Source of the DNA: Ramlibacter montanisoli
Lineage (GTDB): Bacteria > Pseudomonadota > Gammaproteobacteria > Burkholderiales > Burkholderiaceae_C
NCBI RefSeq assembly: GCF_013087525.1
Contig: NZ_JABFCS010000001.1
Span: 3,348,001 to 3,412,000 of the forward strand
Direction: 5' to 3'
Length of the DNA stretch: 64,000 nucleotides
Position numbers and translations under genes: made by a program. The notes beneath the pieces were generated by a model. The model was not told the origin of the DNA, made no database searches, and saw only the letters and a list, made by a program, of their open reading frames with translations. Positions within the stretch are counted from its first letter, which is position 1; every line of letters starts with the position of its first letter. This document shows, piece after piece, positions 18,941 to 28,268 of this stretch.

Positions 18941-19672
18941 TCAGTTGCGGTGGAAGCGCGACTCCGGCACCGTCTCCATCTCGCCGTCGAGCGAGCCCAC
19001 GTAATCGGCGAGGGCCTTCAGCTCGTTGTTGGAGAACTGCTTGGCGATCGCACCCATGATGCCGTTGTTGCGGCCCATGGCGGGGTTGCCGTCGGTCTTG
19101 TAGGCCTTGAGCGCGACGAACAGGTAGTCGGCGTGCTGGCCGGCGATCTTCGGGTAGCTGGGATCGATCGCCTTGGACAGGTTGGCGCCGTGGCAGGCGA
19201 CGCAGTTGCCCTTCTGCATCATGACCGCGACCTGCGCGTTCGGCGTGCGGCTGGGCTTCTCGGCCAGCGGGGCGCGGCCGGCCTTGCCGAGGTCCTGGTA
19301 GTAGGTCGCGATGTCGGCGACGTCCTGTTCGCTCAGGCTCTCGGAGATGCCGCGCATGGTGGGATGCTTGCGGTCGCCCGTCTTGTACGCCTTCAGCGCC
19401 GCGGCGATGTACTGCGCGCTCTGGCCCGCGATCTTGGGCACGCGGTGCACTTCGGGGAAGCTCGCGCGGTAGCCGACGATGCCGTGGCAGCCCACGCACA
19501 TCTCGATCTTGGCCTCCAGGGACTTCGGGCTCGCCGGCGTGGCGGGCTTGCCGGCCGCGGCCGTGGCGGCGGGAGCGGCCGCCGGGGCCGTCGCGGCCGG
19601 CGTCTGCGCCAGGGCCAGGCCCGTCGCGCAAGCGACAGAAAGGGCGAAAAGCGTGGTCAACAGCTTGTTCAT
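18941..19672 (-). CDS. Di-haem cytochrome c4
   Basis: 243 residues with a signal peptide (MNKLLTTLFALSVACATGLALA) and an Ala/Pro-rich linker. Two covalent haem sites are visible, CVGCHG near residue 59 and CVACHG near 159, each followed by the repeated PKIAGQ...YLFVALKAYKTG type domain with a methionine ligand (MRGISESL, MGAIAKQ). The two-domain repeat is characteristic of cytochrome c4, a periplasmic electron carrier to terminal oxidases. It has its own probable -10 box and terminator and so appears to be a single-gene transcript. Confidence 0.9.
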   Translation of the reverse strand: MNKLLTTLFALSVACATGLALAQTPAATAPAAAPAATAAAGKPATPASPKSLEAKIEMCVGCHGIVGYRASFPEVHRVPKIAGQSAQYIAAALKAYKTGDRKHPTMRGISESLSEQDVADIATYYQDLGKAGRAPLAEKPSRTPNAQVAVMMQKGNCVACHGANLSKAIDPSYPKIAGQHADYLFVALKAYKTDGNPAMGRNNGIMGAIAKQFSNNELKALADYVGSLDGEMETVPESRFHRN

Positions 19673-19722
19673 TTTGCGAGCACAATCCCTGACGAAGGTC
19701 AGTTTCTTTCGATCAACCGGCG

Positions 19723-19728
19723 ATTATA
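19723..19728 (-). promoter_or_regulatory. Probable -10 box for cytochrome c4
   Basis: TATAAT on the minus strand, about 50 bases upstream of the cytochrome start at 19672. No strong -35 hexamer is visible at the expected distance. The gap is shared with the divergent MoxR ATPase gene. Confidence 0.45.
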
Positions 19729-19765
19729 GGGGCCCTCCCCCGCGCCCTTTCCACCCCCGCAGACC

Positions 19766-20616
<851 letters not shown>

Positions 20617-20620
<4 letters not shown>

Positions 20621-20829
20621 AGAAGCTGCTGGCCGAGGGACTGGTGGACGCGCTGGGCTTCGTCGCCGGCGCGCTGGCCGGTTTCGGGCTGGCGCGCATG
20701 CTCGGCTGGGATCCCTTCGCGGCAGGCTACGGCGGCGCCAGCCTGGGCGGCATCCTGCTGTGCGGCCTGGGCGGCGGGGCCGGGCTGCAGCTGGCGCGCC
20801 GGCTGGTGCGCCGGCGCAAGGACTCCTGA
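20617..20829 (+). CDS. Small glycine-rich membrane protein
   Basis: 70 residues from GTG 20617, which overlaps the MoxR stop (GTGA); its own stop overlaps the next ATG. It contains two probable membrane helices (ALGFVAGALAGFGLARML and GGASLGGILLCGLGGGAGL) and a strongly basic C-terminus (RRLVRRRKDS). I do not recognise a named family. The tight overlaps on both sides show that it is a real coding gene, and its place between the ATPase and the VWA gene suggests a membrane partner of that system. Confidence 0.7.
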
Positions 20830-21428
20830 TGCGCAAGCCCGAACCGCTCACCCTGCAATCGGGCCCCGTGCGGCTCGAGCCCATGACGGCGGACCATGCC
20901 GCGGCGCTGGAGGCTGCGGCGAGGGACGGCGAACTCTGGAAGCTGCGGGTGACCTCGGTCCCCGCGCCCGGCGAAGCGGCCGCCTATGTGTCGGCGGCGC
21001 TCCAGGGCTGCGCCGACGGCCACATGCTCCCCTTCGTGGTGGTCGACGGCGCGTCGGGCCGCGTGATCGGCAGCACCCGCTACCACGACATCGTGCCGGC
21101 CGTGGAGCGTCTCGAGATCGGCTACACCTGGTACGGCAAGTCCTGGCAGCGCACGCACGTCAACACCACCTGCAAGCTGATGCTGATGACGCACGCCTTC
21201 GAGACGCTGGGCGCGCAGCTGGTCGGCTGGCGCACCGACAACTACAACTTCGCCTCGCAGCGCGCGATCGAGCGCCTGGGCGCGCGCAAGGACGGCGTGC
21301 TGCGCCACCACGCGCTGCGCCGCGACGGCACGGTGCGCGACACCGTGATGTACAGCCTCACCGCCGGCGAGTGGCCGGAGGTCAAGGCGCACCTGCAATA
21401 CCAGCTCACACGCCCCCGGGAGGCCTGA
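20829..21428 (+). CDS. GNAT-family N-acetyltransferase (RimJ/RimL-like)
   Basis: 199 residues from ATG 20829 (overlaps the previous stop). The N-terminal VRLEPMTADHAAALEAAA and central RVIGSTRYHDIVP and EIGYTWYGKSWQRTHVNTTCK stretches mark an acetyl-CoA transferase of the RimJ-type subgroup. The C-terminal SQRAIERLGARKDGVLRHH is the usual last strand-helix. Such enzymes acetylate protein N-termini, amino acids or small amines. It ends three bases before the VWA gene. A functional link to the MoxR-VWA module is only inferred from the operon. Confidence 0.85.
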   Translation: MRKPEPLTLQSGPVRLEPMTADHAAALEAAARDGELWKLRVTSVPAPGEAAAYVSAALQGCADGHMLPFVVVDGASGRVIGSTRYHDIVPAVERLEIGYTWYGKSWQRTHVNTTCKLMLMTHAFETLGAQLVGWRTDNYNFASQRAIERLGARKDGVLRHHALRRDGTVRDTVMYSLTAGEWPEVKAHLQYQLTRPREA

Positions 21429-21431
21429 GCC

Positions 21432-22622
21432 ATGCTGATCGACTTCTTCTACACCCTGCGCAGCGCCAAGCTGCCGGTCTCGGTCAAGGAATACCTGACG
21501 CTGGTCGAGGCGCTCAAGGAGGGCGTGGTCGGCCCGGTGAGCGAGGACGCGTGGAGCGTCGACGACTTCTACTACCTGGCCCGCACCGCGCTGGTGAAGG
21601 ACGAGAAGCACTACGACAAGTTCGACCGCGCCTTCGCCGCCTACTTCAAGGGCGTGGAGCTGATCGCCGACTTCACCAAGGACATCCCGCTGGAGTGGCT
21701 GCGCAAGAACCTCGAGCTGAGCTGTCGCCGGAGGAGAAGGCCAAGATCGAGAAGATGGGCTGGGACGAGCTCATGGACACGCTGCGCAAGCGCTTCGAGG
21801 AACAGAAGGAACGCCACGAAGGCGGCAGCAAGATGATAGGCACGGGAGGGACGTCCCCCTTCGGCGCCTACGGCTTCAACCCGCAGGGCATCCGCATCGG
21901 CCAGGACAAGAGCCGCAACCGGAGCGCGGTGAAGGTGTGGGACCAGCGCGCCTACAAGGACTACGACGACTCGCAGGAACTGGGCACGCGCAACATCAAG
22001 ATCGCGCTGCTGGCGCCTGCGCAAGTTCGCGCGCGAGGGCGCGGCCGAGGAACTGGACCTGGACGACACCATCCGCTCCACCGCGGCCAACGCGGGCTGG
22101 CTGGACATCAAGATGGTGCCGGAGCGGCACAACAACGTGAAGGTGCTGCTGCTGATGGACGTGGGCGGCACCATGGACGAACACATCCACCGCGTCGAGG
22201 AGATGTTCTCCGCGGCGAAGGCGGAGTTCAAGCACCTGGAGTTCTACTACTTCCACAACTGCGTCTACGACTTCATGTGGAAGAACAACCGGCGGCGCTT
22301 CAGCGAGAAGTTCCCGACCTGGGACATCATCCGCAAGTACAACAAGGACTACAAGCTGATCTTCGTGGGCGACGCGACGATGAGCCCCTACGAGATCCTG
22401 CAGCCGGGCGGCAGCGTCGAATACAACAACGAGGAAGCGGGCGTGGAGTGGATCCAGCGCCTGACCAGCGCCTTCCCGAAGTTCGTGTGGATCAACCCGG
22501 AGCCGCAGGGCGTCTGGCAATACCGCCAGAGCATCGCGGTGATCCAGCAGCTGATGAACCAGCGCATGTACCCGCTGACGATCAAGGGGCTGGAAGAGGC
22601 GATGCGGCTGCTGGTGAAGTGA
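21432..22622 (+). CDS. VWA-domain (CoxE-like) protein, partner of MoxR (two frame changes)
   Basis: About 397 residues. The N-terminal helical half starts MLIDFFYTLRSAKLPVSVKEYL. The VWA domain has its MIDAS motif as LLLMDVGGTMDEHI near residue 240, and TGxxxF-like region FVGDATMSPYEI near 317. Two compensating frame changes are present: near 21717-21725 (one A missing, giving LELKLSPEEKAK) and near 22012-22022 (one extra or two missing bases, before RKFAREGAAEELDLDD). Proteins of this family cooperate with MoxR ATPases in metal-centre or complex maturation, as CoxE does with CoxD. Here no target enzyme is encoded next to it. Confidence 0.82.
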
Positions 22623-22637
22623 CGGCGCGCCGGCGGG

Positions 22638-22712
22638 TGGTACCACCGACAGGAATCGAACCTGTATCTAGCGCTTAGGAGGCGCTCGTTCTATCCATTG
22701 AACTACGGCGGC
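22638..22712 (-). tRNA. tRNA-Arg (anticodon CCU)
   Basis: Read on the minus strand the 75 bases fold into a cloverleaf: a seven-base acceptor stem GCCGCCG / CGGTGGT with two G-U pairs, anticodon stem AGCGC / GCGCT with loop CTCCTAA, a TTCGATT T-loop, discriminator A and an encoded CCA end. The anticodon CCT reads AGG (arginine). It faces the VWA gene end. Confidence 0.95.
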
Positions 22713-23093
22713 GAGGCCCGTGATTGTAGGGTGTGCCGCAAGGGCATGCCCGGGGCTCAGAACTGGCCCAGCTCCAGCGCGCGCACGGCAACGAAGGTGC
22801 ACACTGCGGTGAGGAACACCAGCCAGGCGCCGGGACGCGCGTCGAGTCGGGGGAACAGCAGCAGCGCCGTGATGCGGTGCGACATCTCGCTGTCGCGTCC
22901 TTCGCCGGGAGCGTGCGCGCAGCCGCCTTGGAGGGCGGGCGTGCGGGGGGCGAGGAAGCGGCGCATGGGCTTGCACTGGATGCTGCTGTGTACATCGAGA
23001 GTACGCAAGGGAATTCCCGTCGGCTGTAGGTGGAACACTACAGGCGGAGTGAGAGGGCGGACGGGCGGCCGTCAGGCGTGGCCGTCCCGCCAT
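22713..23093. other. Intergenic region of about 380 bases
   Basis: Holds one possible 42-codon gene (22757-22885, minus strand), listed separately. The rest, 22886-23093, has imperfect GC-rich inverted repeats near 23055-23090 downstream of the di-haem cytochrome stop, which may end that transcript. No T run follows them. Nothing else is recognisable. Confidence 0.4.
22757..22885 (-). CDS. Possible small membrane protein (42 residues)
   Basis: From ATG 22885 the frame reads MSHRITALLLFPRL, then a probable membrane helix AWLVFLTAVCTFVAVRAL, ending ELGQF. A purine-rich stretch (AAGGACG) lies about 10 bases upstream. The hydrophobic profile looks coding rather than accidental, but there is no recognised family and no overlap with other genes to confirm it. 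Confidence 0.35.
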   Translation of the reverse strand: MSHRITALLLFPRLDARPGAWLVFLTAVCTFVAVRALELGQF

Positions 23094-23680
23094 TCACCGG
23101 TAGTGCGCGAGGTAGTGCGCCAGGTCCGCCAGCTCGTTGTCCTTCAGGCCATAGAGCGAAGCGGCCATGATGGTGTCGCGTCCGGGGCCGGGGTGGTCGC
23201 GGAACTGCTTGAGCGATTGCAGCAGGAAGGCTTCGTGCTGGCCGGCCAGCCGCGGGATCTGCGCGCGGCCCGAATAGTCCGGGAGGTGGCAGCTGCCGCA
23301 CAGGCCGCGCGTGGCGAGCGCCTGGCCGCGTCGGAAGGTGGCTTCGTCGGGCGCGCCGCCGGCCGCCGGCACCGGCTTTTGCGCGGAGAAGTAGTTCGCC
23401 AGCTCCACGATCTCCGCGTCGGACACGCCATGGAGCATGCCCTTCATGGCCGGGACGTCGCGCATGCCCTCGCGGATCAACACCAGCGTGTTCTCGATGA
23501 ACAGCTTGGGCTGCCCCGCGAGCGAGGGCGTGTTGGCGATCTGCGAATTGCCCAGGGGCCCGTGGCAGGCCGCGCACAGCGCGGCCCGGGCCGGGGTGGC
23601 CGCGGGCTGCGGGTGCGCGAGGGGGCTGCGAGGAAAAGCGCCGCGGCGAGGCCGCGGCGCAGGACTGCCTCAAGTGCCAT
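23094..23680 (-). CDS. Di-haem c-type cytochrome, c4-like (one frame change)
   Basis: About 195 residues from ATG 23680 with a signal peptide (MALEAVLRRGLAAALFLAAP). Two haem motifs are visible, CAACHG in the first domain and CGSCHL in the second, each with a following AGQ...LFIENTL or AFLLQSLKQF helix and methionines as axial ligands. The frame slips at the G run 23621-23625, just after the signal peptide; one base restores APLAHPQPAATPARAALCAACH. The start overlaps the end of the sugar dehydrogenase gene by 11 bases, so this cytochrome is probably its periplasmic electron acceptor. Confidence 0.85.
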
Positions 23681-24898
23681 ACGTGATGCGGTAGACGGCG
23701 CCCATCTGCTCGTCGGACAGCAGCAGCGAGCCGTCGGGCAGCTGCAGGAAGTACACCGGGCGGCCCCAGAAGGCGTCCTTCTGCGTGTCCAGGAAGCCGG
23801 TGATGAAGGGCGTGATGCTCGCGTTGCCGCCGTTGGCGTCCGCGCGCACCGTCACGACGTCGTAGCCGAACTTCTGCGTGCGGTTCCAGGAGCCCTTGCG
23901 CGCCACGAATGCGACGTTGCGGTACTCCGGGGGAACATGGTGCCGGTGTAGAAGTGGATGCCCATGGTGGCCGAGTGCGGCCCGGTGGTGACCACGGGCA
24001 GCGTCACGCCGGCGCAGGGATTGGCCTTGCGGATGTCCTTGTCCACCACGCCGTTGGCATGGCAGTAGGGGAAGCCGAAGAACTGCCCGGGGCGGCTCAG
24101 GCGATTGAGCTCGTCTTCCGGCGCGTTGTCGCCCATCCAGTCGCGGCCATGGTCGGTGAACCACATCTCCTTGGTGACCGGATGCCAGTCGAAGCCCTGC
24201 GTGTTGCGCACGCCGGTGGCGACCACTTCCATGTTGGAGCCGTCGGCGTTGTAGCGGCGGATCTGCGCATACTGCGCTTCGGGCAGGCAGATGTTGCAGG
24301 GCGCGCCGAAAGGCACGTACAGCTTGCCGTCGGGCCCGAACTTGATGAACTTCCAGTTGTGGTGCTGCTCGGTCGGCAGGTTGAAGCGGGCCGTCAGGTC
24401 CACCGGCTGCACGTTCGGGTTCTGGTCGATGCGGTCGTAGCGCAGCACCTTGTCGATGGCGGCGACGTACAGCGAGCCGTTGTGGTACGTGACGGCGGGT
24501 TGCGTGAGCTTGTCGACCACGACGCGGCTGGTGCGCTGGCCGCCGCTGTCGGTGATCTCGTAGACGCGGCCGATGCCGCGCGTGCCGGCGTAGATCTTGC
24601 CGCTCTCGGTCCGCGTCATCGCGCGGATGCCGGGCATGCCGCTGGCCCACAGCTGGATCCGGAAGCCCGGGGGCAGCCTGAGGTTCTGCAGCGGGATCTC
24701 GGACGCCGGCACCGCGGTCAGCCGGCCGGCGTGCGGAGCCAGCGTGGAGCTCGCGAGTTCGGGCGCGCGGCCCTGCTGCCAGGCGGGCACGTTGGCCGGC
24801 AGCGGCTTGGCCACTTCGGAAATGACCGGCTGGCTCGGAGTCTGGGCGCAGCCCGCCAGCACCAGGGCCATTGCGACGCCTGCGATACGGAACTTCAT
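23670..24898 (-). CDS. PQQ-dependent sugar dehydrogenase / sorbosone dehydrogenase-like lipoprotein (one frame change)
   Basis: About 410 residues from ATG 24898. The signal peptide ends in a lipobox (ALVLAGCAQ), so the protein is probably membrane-anchored in the periplasm. It then shows the six-bladed beta-propeller pattern: LRLPPGFRIQLWASGMPGIR, FGPDGKLYVPFGAPCN, TGVRNTQGFDWHP, WFTDHGRDWMGDNAPEDELN and, at the end, GSWNRTQKFGYDVV and DGSLLLSDEQMGAVYRI. The frame slips at the G run 23929-23933; one base restores TMFPPEYRNVAF. It probably oxidises a sugar or alcohol using PQQ and passes electrons to the overlapping cytochrome gene. Some homologues bind no PQQ, so the cofactor is inferred. 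Confidence 0.85.
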
Positions 24899-25228
24899 GG
24901 CTTCTCCTCGTTGTGGGTGGGGAAGCATGCTAACGGCGCACGTCCCTGGGCCTCCAAGGGCTTTCCCGAGCAGGCGCGGCGGCAGGAAGAACGGCCTGCG
25001 CAGCACGGCCACGGAAATGCCTTACACGTGCGGGGAACCTGTCCTACAGACGCCGTTTGCAGGAGGGTGAAGCTGCTGCGTCGCACCATTGCGAAGCGTT
25101 ACAGAGTCGCCCGCGTTCTTGCAAAGGACCGTCTTCGCATCGTCACGAAGGCCGCCTAGCATGGGGAAAACGAGAACCGCAGCAAGCCATCGGCAAGAAG
25201 CTGGAGACTAGAAGCAGGAGAGGCCCCC
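24899..25228. other. Intergenic region of about 330 bases, nothing recognised
   Basis: Upstream of the dehydrogenase and of a small plus-strand gene. It is less G/C-rich than its surroundings near 25075-25160 (TTGCGAAGCGTTACAGAG, TTGCAAAGG), as expected for a regulatory region, but I see no convincing promoter pair, repeat or RNA element. Confidence 0.4.
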
Positions 25229-25456
25229 ATGACGTCCGCCGACTACCGGATCGAAAGCACGCAACCCATCGCAGGGAGGTTCTGGCCCGCCGCCGGCAGC
25301 CGGCAGCTGTCCGTCAAGGACCGCGCGCTGGCCATCAGCCTGGCCGCCAAGAGCTTCACGCGCAGCAGCGAGATCCGCGTCGTGCACGTCCCCACCGGCG
25401 AGGTGGTGTTCCGCAAGCCGCCGCACCGCGCCGAGACGGGCGCAGAGGACTTCTGA
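25229..25456 (+). CDS. Small hypothetical protein (75 residues)
   Basis: From ATG 25229 with GCAGGAGAG about ten bases upstream. Soluble and basic in the middle (SVKDRALAISLAAKSFTRSSEIRVVHV is split here by family-like segments), ending ETGAEDF. There are no cysteines, no membrane helix and no recognisable domain. Good codon pattern and a ribosome site support it. It converges with the ABC permease gene, 3 bases away. Confidence 0.55.
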   Translation: MTSADYRIESTQPIAGRFWPAAGSRQLSVKDRALAISLAAKSFTRSSEIRVVHVPTGEVVFRKPPHRAETGAEDF

Positions 25457-25459
25457 GGC

Positions 25460-27073
25460 TCAGGTCCGCACGGGCGAACGCAGGGTCCGGCTCAGGAGGA
25501 TCACCGGCACCAGGCCCACCAGCACCAGCGCCAGCGACGGCAGGGCGGCCTCGCCCAGTCGCTCGTCGCGCGCGAGCTGGTAGGCCACCACGGCCAGCGT
25601 GTCGCTGTTGAACGGGCGCAGCACCAGCGTCGCCGGCAGCTCCTTCATCACGTCCACGAACACCAGCAGCGCGGCGGCCGCCGCCGAGCGCTTGAGCAGC
25701 GGCCAGTGCACGCGCGCCAGCAGCGCGGCGCCGCTGGTGCCCAGCATGCGCGCCGAGTCGTCCAGGCTGCCGGGAATGCGGGCGTAGCCGCTTTGCACCG
25801 ACTGCAGGGCGACCGAGACGAAGCGCACCAGGTAGGCCCAGACGATGCCGACGATGGTGGCGGTCATCCAGTAGCCCACGCCGCTTTGCGGCCAGGCCTC
25901 CTGCAGCCAGCCCACCGGCAGCAGCAGGCCGACCACCAGCACCGCGCCCGGCACCGCGTAGCCCAGGCCGGCGAGCTGCACCACGCCGCGCGTGAGGCCG
26001 CCCGGTGAGCGGCGCAAGCGGTAGGCGAGCAGCAGCGCCACCAGCACCGCGAGCGCCGCGCTGATCGCGCCCAGCCGCAGGCTGTTGAAGGACCATTGCA
26101 GGAAGCGGTCCCAGGGCAGCACCGACCAGTCCGCCGCCAAGGGCCGCAGCATGAACGCCAGCGGCAGCACGAAGCCGAGCAGCACCGGCAGCGCACACAC
26201 CGTCCACGCCGCCAGCCGGCCCCGGCCGCGCAGCACCACCGGCTGCGCTTCCGCGCCGCCGCGCGAGCGGCCGGCGGTGAAGCGCAGGCGTTTCTGCGCC
26301 CGCGCCTCCATGGCCAGGAGCACGCCCACCACCACCAGCAGCACGGTGGCCAGTTGCGCGGCGGCGATGCGGTTGTCCATCGCCAGCCAGGCCTTGTAGA
26401 TGCCGGTGCTGAAGGTCTGGATGCCGAAGTAGCTGGCCACGCCGAAATCGGCCAGCGTCTCCATCAGCGCCAGCGCCACGCCGGCGGCGATCGCCGGCCG
26501 GGCCAGCGGCAGCGCGACCGTGCGGATGCGGCGGGCCAGCGAGGCGCCCAGCAGCCGGGCCGCTTCCATCAATTGCGCGGCACGCTCGGCAAAGGCCGTG
26601 CGCACCAGCAAATAGACATAGGGATAGAGCGAGAACACGAACACGAAGATCGCGCCCGGCAGGTTGCGCACCTCGGGGAACACACGGCCCTCCAGGCCGG
26701 ACTGCCCGCGGATCCAGCCCTGCAGCGGCCCGCTGAACTGCAGGAAGTCGGTATAGGCATACGCGACCACGTAGGCTGGCATGGCCAGCGGCAGCAGCAG
26801 CGCCCATTCGAAGGCGCGGCGGCCGGGGAAATCGAACAGGGTGACGGCGGCAGCGGCGGCCGTGCCGACGACGGCCGCGCCGATGCCCACCGCCAGGCAG
26901 AGCAGCAGGCTGGTCACCGCATAGTCGGGCAGCACCGTGCCCGCCATCTCGCGCAGGATCTGGCCGCTGGTGGCGTTCCACGACAGCCAGGAGCCGAGCA
27001 CGGCCAGCACCGGCAGCAGCAGCAGGCCGGCGAGCAACAGGAGCGGCAGCTCGCGCAGCCGGCGCAGGATCAT
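25460..27073 (-). CDS. Iron(III)-type ABC transporter permease (FbpB/SfuB family)
   Basis: 537 residues with about 12 helices, the usual fused double-permease length. Each half has an EAA loop facing the ATPase: EAARLLGASLARRIRTVALP near residues 170-190 and a second, less regular DDSARMLGTSGAALLARVHWP near 440. Start FDFPGRRAFEWALLLPLAMP and VAYAYTDFLQFSGPLQGW are typical of ferric-ion permeases. It is transcribed away from the ATPase gene that must be its partner, across an 84-base gap. The periplasmic receptor (FbpA) is not in the window. Confidence 0.88.
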   Translation of the reverse strand: MILRRLRELPLLLLAGLLLLPVLAVLGSWLSWNATSGQILREMAGTVLPDYAVTSLLLCLAVGIGAAVVGTAAAAAVTLFDFPGRRAFEWALLLPLAMPAYVVAYAYTDFLQFSGPLQGWIRGQSGLEGRVFPEVRNLPGAIFVFVFSLYPYVYLLVRTAFAERAAQLMEAARLLGASLARRIRTVALPLARPAIAAGVALALMETLADFGVASYFGIQTFSTGIYKAWLAMDNRIAAAQLATVLLVVVGVLLAMEARAQKRLRFTAGRSRGGAEAQPVVLRGRGRLAAWTVCALPVLLGFVLPLAFMLRPLAADWSVLPWDRFLQWSFNSLRLGAISAALAVLVALLLAYRLRRSPGGLTRGVVQLAGLGYAVPGAVLVVGLLLPVGWLQEAWPQSGVGYWMTATIVGIVWAYLVRFVSVALQSVQSGYARIPGSLDDSARMLGTSGAALLARVHWPLLKRSAAAAALLVFVDVMKELPATLVLRPFNSDTLAVVAYQLARDERLGEAALPSLALVLVGLVPVILLSRTLRSPVRT

Positions 27074-27125
27074 AGGGATGAGCTTAAGCGGCGGCCACTC
27101 CGTCCCGCTTGTCCTTGGTCAAGTG

Positions 27126-27143
27126 AATGAGAATTGTATGCAT
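27126..27143. promoter_or_regulatory. Possible Fur-type half-site between the divergent ABC genes
   Basis: AATGAGAATTGTATGCAT contains the strong half AATGAGAAT seen in betaproteobacterial Fur boxes, but the other half is poorly conserved. It lies 15 bases upstream of the ATPase start and 53 bases from the permease start, where an iron repressor would act on both. Weak support only. Confidence 0.35.
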
Positions 27144-27157
27144 CTAGAATCGTCCTC

Positions 27158-28264
27158 ATGCATATCGAGCTGCGGCAGCTGAGCGTCCATTACCCGGGCC
27201 GGGTGCGGCCGGCGGTCGACGGCGTTTCGCTGGGGCTGCGCGCCGGCGACATCGGCGTGCTGATCGGCCCTTCCGGCTGCGGCAAGACCACCCTGCTGCG
27301 CGCGGTGGCCGGCCTGGAGCCGGCGAGCGCGGGCGAGATCTTCATCTCCGGCCAGCGCGTGGAAGGCGCGGGCGCGCACGTGCCGCCGGAGCGCCGCCAG
27401 ATCGGCATGGTGTTCCAGGACTACGCGCTGTTCCCCCACCTGGACGTGGAACGCAATGTCGCCTTCGGCCTGCCCCGCTCGGTCTCGCGCGGCGAGCGCA
27501 AGGCGCGCGTGGCGGAGGTGCTGGAGCTGGTCGGCCTGGGCGGCAGCGAGAAGCGCATGCCGCACGAACTCTCCGGCGGCCAGCAGCAGCGCGTCGCCCT
27601 GGCGCGCGCGCTGGCGCCGCGCCCGCAGCTGCTGCTGCTGGACGAACCCTTCTCCAACCTCGACGTCGACCTGCGCGAGCGCCTGGCGCACGAGATCCGC
27701 GGCATCCTCAAGGCGGCCAAGGCCACCGCCTTGTTCGTCACGCACGACCAGCTGGAAGCCTTCGCCATCGGCGACGTGATCGGCGTCATGCACGAGGGCC
27801 ACCTGCACCAGTGGGACGACGCGTACACGCTGTACCACCGGCCCGCCACGCGCTTCGTGGCCGACTTCATCGGCCACGGCGTGTTCGCGCCGGCGACGCT
27901 GCGGCGCGTGGGCAACCAGGTGGTGGTGCACACGGCGCTGGGCGCGCTCACCGACGGCGCGGAATGCCCGCTGCCGGCGGCCTTCGGCTACGGCCAGTGC
28001 GAGGTGCTGCTGCGCGCCGACGACATCGTGCACGACGACGACGCGCCGGTGAAGGCGGAGATCCTGCGCAAGGCCTTCCGCGGTTCGGAATTCCTCTACA
28101 CGCTGCGGCTGAAGACGGGCGAGACGCTGCTGGCCCACGTGCCCAGCCACCACGACCACCACGTCGGCGAATGGATCGGCATCCGCGCGCAGGTGGACCA
28201 CGTGGTCACCTTCGAGCGCGAAGGCGGCGCGGCGGCGCCGCCGATGGCGTCGTTCGCGGTGTAG
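27158..28264 (+). CDS. Iron-type ABC transporter ATP-binding protein (FbpC family)
   Basis: 368 residues from ATG 27158. Walker A GPSGCGKTTLLRAVAGLEP near residue 38, Q loop VFQDYALFPHLDVERN, signature LSGGQQQRVALARALA near 136, Walker B LLLLDEPFSNLDVDLRE and the switch VTHDQLEAF. A C-terminal TOBE-like regulatory domain (about 240-368) follows. The protein powers uptake with the FbpB-like permease encoded on the other strand. An in-frame ATG at 27134 exists but lacks a better ribosome site; MHIELRQLSVHYPG is the natural start. Confidence 0.9.
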   Translation: MHIELRQLSVHYPGRVRPAVDGVSLGLRAGDIGVLIGPSGCGKTTLLRAVAGLEPASAGEIFISGQRVEGAGAHVPPERRQIGMVFQDYALFPHLDVERNVAFGLPRSVSRGERKARVAEVLELVGLGGSEKRMPHELSGGQQQRVALARALAPRPQLLLLDEPFSNLDVDLRERLAHEIRGILKAAKATALFVTHDQLEAFAIGDVIGVMHEGHLHQWDDAYTLYHRPATRFVADFIGHGVFAPATLRRVGNQVVVHTALGALTDGAECPLPAAFGYGQCEVLLRADDIVHDDDAPVKAEILRKAFRGSEFLYTLRLKTGETLLAHVPSHHDHHVGEWIGIRAQVDHVVTFEREGGAAAPPMASFAV

Positions 28265-28268
28265 CCGC

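Noticed and set aside
23038..23092. Intrinsic terminator after the di-haem cytochrome
   Set aside because: The inverted repeat is imperfect and no T run follows. I mention it only in the intergenic entry.
22713..25228. CRISPR array or mobile element in the loosely coding 22.7-25.2 kb stretch
   Set aside because: No regularly spaced repeats, transposase, integrase or target duplications are visible. The tRNA here has no partial copy that would mark an attachment site.
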